From the NCBI GenBank assembly GCA_030560485.1, contig JAKTTS010000088.1, positions 1-38,855 on the forward strand: DNA of 38,855 nt, written 5' to 3'. The DNA comes from Ascoidea tarda (nom. inval.) (taxonomy: Eukaryota; Ascomycota; Saccharomycetes; Ascoideales; Ascoideaceae). Under the pieces are notes generated by a model. The model ran no database searches, had not been told where the DNA came from, and saw only the letters and a program-made list of their open reading frames with translations. Shown here piece after piece: positions 37,868 to 38,855 of this stretch (within the stretch, counting starts at the first letter, position 1; every line of letters starts with the position of its first letter). The translations under genes and the position numbers were made by a program.

Positions 37868-38855
37868 ATGGGCAACTCCAACAGAATGTACAAGTACCAA
37901 TACACAACATTGAGAGCTGCTCAGATGAACAACAGCTTTATATCGAACCAGGAAGCGAATAAAGACCAGAACATAAGACTTTGTGACAAATGTTTCCACA
38001 GAATAGAGGAAAACGATGAAAAATTCCACTGCAACAAGATTTGTTTGAAATGTCACTTAAAGATATGTTCCTTGTGTCGCCATCCATTTCTCAAGGGTTC
38101 AAGGCGAAACGATCCACTTGAAGAATACACTTACTACTGTCCAATTTGTATTAAAACTCATCCCTCAAGAAGAATGGTTGAATCTCATGTTGTATCAAGA
38201 AGTGAACATAAAAAGGAGCTGTATGATCAGTTTAAGGACAAATCTATAATTTCAAAAGTTCATAAAATGTGTTTACTAAGGAAATCTATTCCATTTCCCG
38301 GTGAAGGATCTTATAGAAGAAAACTCAAAATTAACTACGATTCTTTAATGTATGAACAAATCAATCCAAGTATTGGCAAAATCTTGAACCAAATCTTAAA
38401 TGATTCAAATAATATAAACTCTTCAAATCAAAATATCCTGCAAGTTGATTTGATAGGAAACAACAATTCTACAAACATAATTGATAACGAGTTAATCACC
38501 AATGGCATATCTAATCAGATTGGCTCGAATCAATCAAATCAGGTTTCTATGAATGGTATTGATAACAATATTGACGCGACACTTTTAAATAATTCTACTT
38601 TAGATAAAGAAGATTCCAGCTCCAGCTCCAGCTCCAGCTCCAGCTCCAGTTCCAATCCCAACTCCAGTCCCAACTCCAACTCCAACTCAAATTTGAATTC
38701 AATTTCAAATTTCAACTCCTCACTTATAAATAAAAACATCTCTTTTCCTATTGATATTCAATCGGTAGTATCAAATTTACAAAGTCAGAATCAAAGTCAG
38801 AATCAAAATCAAAATCAAAATCAAAATCAAAATCAAAATCAAAATCAAAATCAAA
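37868..38855 (+). CDS. FYVE-like cysteine-rich zinc-finger protein, 3' end beyond the window
   Basis: An ATG at 37868, after an in-frame stop at 37838-37840, opens a frame that runs off the window (329 complete codons). Cysteines at 39, 42, 59, 62, 67, 70, 91 and 94 give C-x2-C, C-x2-C-x4-C-x2-C and C-x2-C, the cross-brace spacing of FYVE-type fingers. The FYVE RRHHC phosphoinositide motif is absent (KFHCNKIC instead), so lipid binding is doubtful. After residue 160 the protein is Asn/Ser-rich, with a poly-Ser run (from about 250) and a Gln-Asn dipeptide repeat at the window edge, as in prion-like domains. I do not recognise the gene; the missing 3' part might name it. Confidence 0.8.
   Translation, partial: MGNSNRMYKYQYTTLRAAQMNNSFISNQEANKDQNIRLCDKCFHRIEENDEKFHCNKICLKCHLKICSLCRHPFLKGSRRNDPLEEYTYYCPICIKTHPSRRMVESHVVSRSEHKKELYDQFKDKSIISKVHKMCLLRKSIPFPGEGSYRRKLKINYDSLMYEQINPSIGKILNQILNDSNNINSSNQNILQVDLIGNNNSTNIIDNELITNGISNQIGSNQSNQVSMNGIDNNIDATLLNNSTLDKEDSSSSSSSSSSSSSNPNSSPNSNSNSNLNSISNFNSSLINKNISFPIDIQSVVSNLQSQNQSQNQNQNQNQNQNQNQNQNQ
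38615..38650. repeat. (TCCAGC)n coding repeat, poly-Ser
   Basis: About six hexanucleotide units, the last slightly altered, encode alternating TCC/AGC serines inside the zinc-finger gene. Confidence 0.85.
38801..38855. repeat. (AATCAA)n coding repeat, poly-(Asn-Gln), reaches window end
   Basis: Nine hexanucleotide units run to the last base and probably beyond, encoding an Asn-Gln dipeptide repeat. Related CAGAATCAAAGT units precede it. Confidence 0.9.

Noticed and set aside
1-38855. tRNA genes, rRNA, CRISPR arrays, transposons or virus-derived elements
   Set aside because: No A-box/B-box pairs (the GGTTCAAAGG at about 15783 lacks context), no long terminal repeats, and no transposase, integrase, reverse transcriptase or capsid-like frames were recognised.

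Overview
This is a nuclear genome fragment from an ascomycete budding yeast. Three gene pairs or clusters match Saccharomyces cerevisiae chromosomes: YOS1 beside PTP3, FMP32 beside SEC53, and DRS2-SNC-MYO (class V myosin). Coding DNA and 3' intergenic DNA are AT-rich, with many Asn-encoding runs. The window is richer in introns than S. cerevisiae: YOS1 has three introns and RPL10 has two. CTG codons are almost absent from several long AT-rich genes although CTA, CTC and CTT are used. Together these point to a yeast outside the Saccharomyces group, possibly one of the lineages where CUG was reassigned. That placement is inference.

Layout, left to right: YOS1 (+, four exons) converges on a PTP2/PTP3-type tyrosine phosphatase (-) with a single in-frame TAA. 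A GC-rich divergent promoter with an 11-bp tandem array leads to an LCCL-domain membrane protein (+). Next is a divergent ferrochelatase (+) with no AUG-initiated mitochondrial presequence, convergent with SFB3 (-, COPII cargo adaptor). SFB3 shares a short promoter with an unrecognised, probably mitochondrial protein (+). A decayed yapsin-type aspartyl protease pseudogene follows, then ADE16/17 (+), FMP32/PUT7 (+) and SEC53 (-).

RPL10 (-) carries two introns around an 11-nt exon, and its initiator ATG exists only after the first intron is spliced. Next come an unrecognised Ser-rich protein with a hydrophobic C-terminus (-), DRS2 (+, P4-ATPase flippase), an SNC1/2 v-SNARE (-) and MYO2/4 class V myosin (+). 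The window ends inside a gene for a cysteine-rich, FYVE-like zinc-finger protein with a Gln/Asn repeat tail.

DRS2, SNC and MYO2 all act in polarised secretion: Drs2 in budding of trans-Golgi vesicles, Myo2 in carrying them along actin, Snc in fusing them at the plasma membrane. Sfb3 and Yos1 act earlier, in ER-to-Golgi traffic. No transposons, virus-derived elements, rRNA or tRNA genes were seen.
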